DNA of 64,000 nt from CAWDVH01 sp963805705. GTDB lineage: Bacteria; Actinomycetota; Actinomycetes; Streptosporangiales; Streptosporangiaceae. The translations under genes and the position numbers were made by a program. The stretch spans positions 62,001-126,000 of the forward strand of contig CAWDVH010000004.1 of the NCBI GenBank assembly GCA_963805705.1, given 5' to 3'. Position 1 is the stretch's first letter, and every line of letters starts with the position of its first letter. The notes beneath the pieces were generated by a model. It had not been told where the DNA came from. It saw only the letters and a list, made by a program, of their open reading frames with translations, and did no database searches. Below, in pieces: positions 63,071 through 64,000 of this stretch.

Positions 63071-63703
63071 GTGACCTCCCGCCCCGCCCCGCGCGATCTG
63101 CGTGCCTCTGACGCAGACCGGGAGCGCGTGGTCGCGCTGCTGACCGAGGCGGCGGGCGACGGGCGGCTGACGCTGGGGGAGCATGCGGAGCGAGCCGGGC
63201 AGGCCTACACTGCCCGTACGCTGGGTGATCTCTCCGCGCTGACCGCCGACCTGGCGGCACCCGGCGCCCAGCCGATCCGGCTCGATGCCAGGCGGTCGGT
63301 GGCGGCCATTTTCGCCAGGGAGCGACGCGACGGGCGCTGGGTGGTGCCGGAGAGCCTCCCGGTGACCGCGATCTTCGGCGAGGTAGTCCTGGATCTGCGC
63401 GAGGCCCTGCTGCAGAGCCGGCAAGTGACCGTATTCGCCACGGTGATCGCCGGTCACCTGCAGCTGATCGTCCCCGAGGGAGTCGCGGTGGAGATCACCG
63501 GCACCGGGTTCCTGAGCCGCCGCAGCGTCCGCGGCAGCTCACCCGCGGCGCCGCGACCAGGATCTGTGCCGGCGCCGAGGGCGGACCCCGGCCTGCCGGT
63601 GATCGAGGTCCGCACGTTCGCGCTGTGGGGCACGGTCAAGGCGATCACGCCGCGCCGGTCCCGGTGGCGCGGAGCGCTGCGCCGCGGCGCAGCACGGCGG
63701 TAG
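63071..63703 (+). CDS. DUF1707 domain protein with LiaF-like C-terminus
   Basis: 210 residues. The N-terminal DUF1707 (LRASDADRERVVALLTEAAGDGRLTLGEHAERAGQAYTARTLGDLSALTADL) is an actinobacterial domain of unknown role, often in cell-envelope stress proteins. The middle and end (SVAAIFARERRDGRWVVPESLPVTAIFGEVVLDLREALL ... IEVRTFALWGTVKAITP) match the beta-helical cell-wall-active antibiotic response domain of LiaF. Basic C-terminus, no membrane helix. Converges on glpX; the 7-bp repeat lies between. Confidence 0.85.
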   Translation: MTSRPAPRDLRASDADRERVVALLTEAAGDGRLTLGEHAERAGQAYTARTLGDLSALTADLAAPGAQPIRLDARRSVAAIFARERRDGRWVVPESLPVTAIFGEVVLDLREALLQSRQVTVFATVIAGHLQLIVPEGVAVEITGTGFLSRRSVRGSSPAAPRPGSVPAPRADPGLPVIEVRTFALWGTVKAITPRRSRWRGALRRGAARR

Positions 63704-63708
63704 GCCAG

Positions 63709-63736
63709 CACGGCGCACGGCGCACGGCGCACGGTG
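63709..63736. repeat. 7-bp tandem repeat, four units
   Basis: CACGGCG three times, then CACGGTG, in the 46-base gap between the convergent DUF1707 and glpX stops. Confidence 0.75.
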
Positions 63737-63749
63737 GCAGGCCGGGGCG

Positions 63750-64000
63750 TCAGTCGCCGGCGAAGTTCACGGCGCTATAGGCGCTCAGCTTCCAGAGCTG
63801 ATGCTGACTGCGGATGCTGCGCAGGGTGCCGGACCGGGCCCGCATGACGAGCGACTCGGTGGTGGCTCCGCCCCCCCGGTACCGGACTCCGGCCATCAGC
63901 TCCCCGTCGGTGATCCCGGTAGCGGCGAAGAACGCATCGTCCGAGGCCACCAGGTCGTCAGTGGTCAGCACCCGGCTCAGGTCATGCCCGGCTTCCAGGG
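63750..64000 (-). CDS. glpX: Fructose-1,6-bisphosphatase class II, C-terminal part
   Basis: Only the last 83 codons are in the window (gene continues beyond 64000). Visible: LEAGHDLSRVLTTDDLVASDDAFFAATGITDGELMAGVRYRGGGATTESLVMRARSGTLRSIRSQHQLWKLSAYSAV, the conserved C-terminus of GlpX. It removes the 1-phosphate in gluconeogenesis, fitting glpD and fumarases nearby. Confidence 0.9.
   Translation of the reverse strand, partial: LEAGHDLSRVLTTDDLVASDDAFFAATGITDGELMAGVRYRGGGATTESLVMRARSGTLRSIRSQHQLWKLSAYSAVNFAGD

Noticed and set aside
1..64000. tRNA genes, rRNA, CRISPR arrays, prophage or complete insertion sequences
   Set aside because: None found by reading both strands; short repeats present lack CRISPR spacing.

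Overview
The window is chromosomal DNA of a high-GC actinomycete. Evidence: very GC-rich third codon positions, a His-rich GroEL1 C-terminus, a Ddn-type (F420-dependent nitroreductase family) enzyme, a PucR regulator, an acyl-CoA carboxylase epsilon subunit, GuaB2/GuaB3 side by side, and many starts of the actinobacterial leaderless type. The birA, PH-domain protein, purK, purE and fadE25-like genes occur in the same relative order as in Mycobacterium tuberculosis, but the cutinase/lipase, rhomboid and kinase content looks more like a soil actinomycete (Streptosporangiales-like is a guess). I saw no rRNA, tRNA, CRISPR array, prophage or intact insertion sequence.

Layout. 1-4.9 kb: groL1 (5' cut), a Ddn-like reductase, guaB (with a one-base frameshift) and guaB3. 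4.9-8 kb: glpD facing a PucR regulator, sharing a terminator hairpin that contains both stop codons. 8-10.8 kb: two secreted hydrolases (cutinase, lipase) under duplicated promoter/leader sequences; the cutinase is preceded by a coupled 51-codon ORF that resembles the lipase signal peptide. 10.8-18.4 kb: trpS, a D,D-carboxypeptidase, an acyl-CoA mutase large subunit, a GyrI-like protein, an M20 amidohydrolase and a PH-like membrane protein. 18.4-20.6 kb: soxR divergent from a split transketolase, with a MerR-type promoter between them. 20.6-28 kb: a gamma-glutamylcyclotransferase-like protein, an LpdA-like quinone reductase, and a minus-strand acyl-CoA carboxylase operon (accD, NYN-domain protein, accE, accA, DUF5313).

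28-32.4 kb: an ABC exporter and a GT-C-like membrane protein. 32.5-42.1 kb: birA, PH protein, a leucine/acyl-CoA catabolic operon (enoyl-CoA hydratase, HMG-CoA lyase, Mrp-like ATPase, a second carboxyltransferase), a two-component system, purK and purE. 42.1-43.8 kb: an accessory islet with an alpha/beta hydrolase and an RHH/PIN toxin-antitoxin pair. 43.8-48 kb: a THUMP-like methyltransferase and two tandem paralogous acyl-CoA dehydrogenases. 48-54 kb: an in-frame MFS-amidohydrolase fusion, an SDR, a Clp-N protein, a rhomboid protease and a lytic transglycosylase. 54-64 kb: a membrane Ser/Thr kinase (frameshifted), class II and class I fumarases, a small helical protein, L-2-hydroxyglutarate oxidase, a DHA2 MFS exporter, a DUF1707 protein and the 3' end of glpX.

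How it works together. BirA would biotinylate AccA, which with AccD/AccE makes (methyl)malonyl-CoA; the mutase, acyl-CoA dehydrogenases, hydratase and HMG-CoA lyase form a branched-chain and short acyl-CoA network that meets fumarases, 2-hydroxyglutarate oxidase, GlpD and GlpX. The signals I find most worth following are the soxR/transketolase promoter, the cutinase leader ORF, the NYN protein inside the acc operon, the MFS-amidohydrolase fusion, the recurrent leaderless -10/start spacing, and short tandem repeats that carry stop codons.
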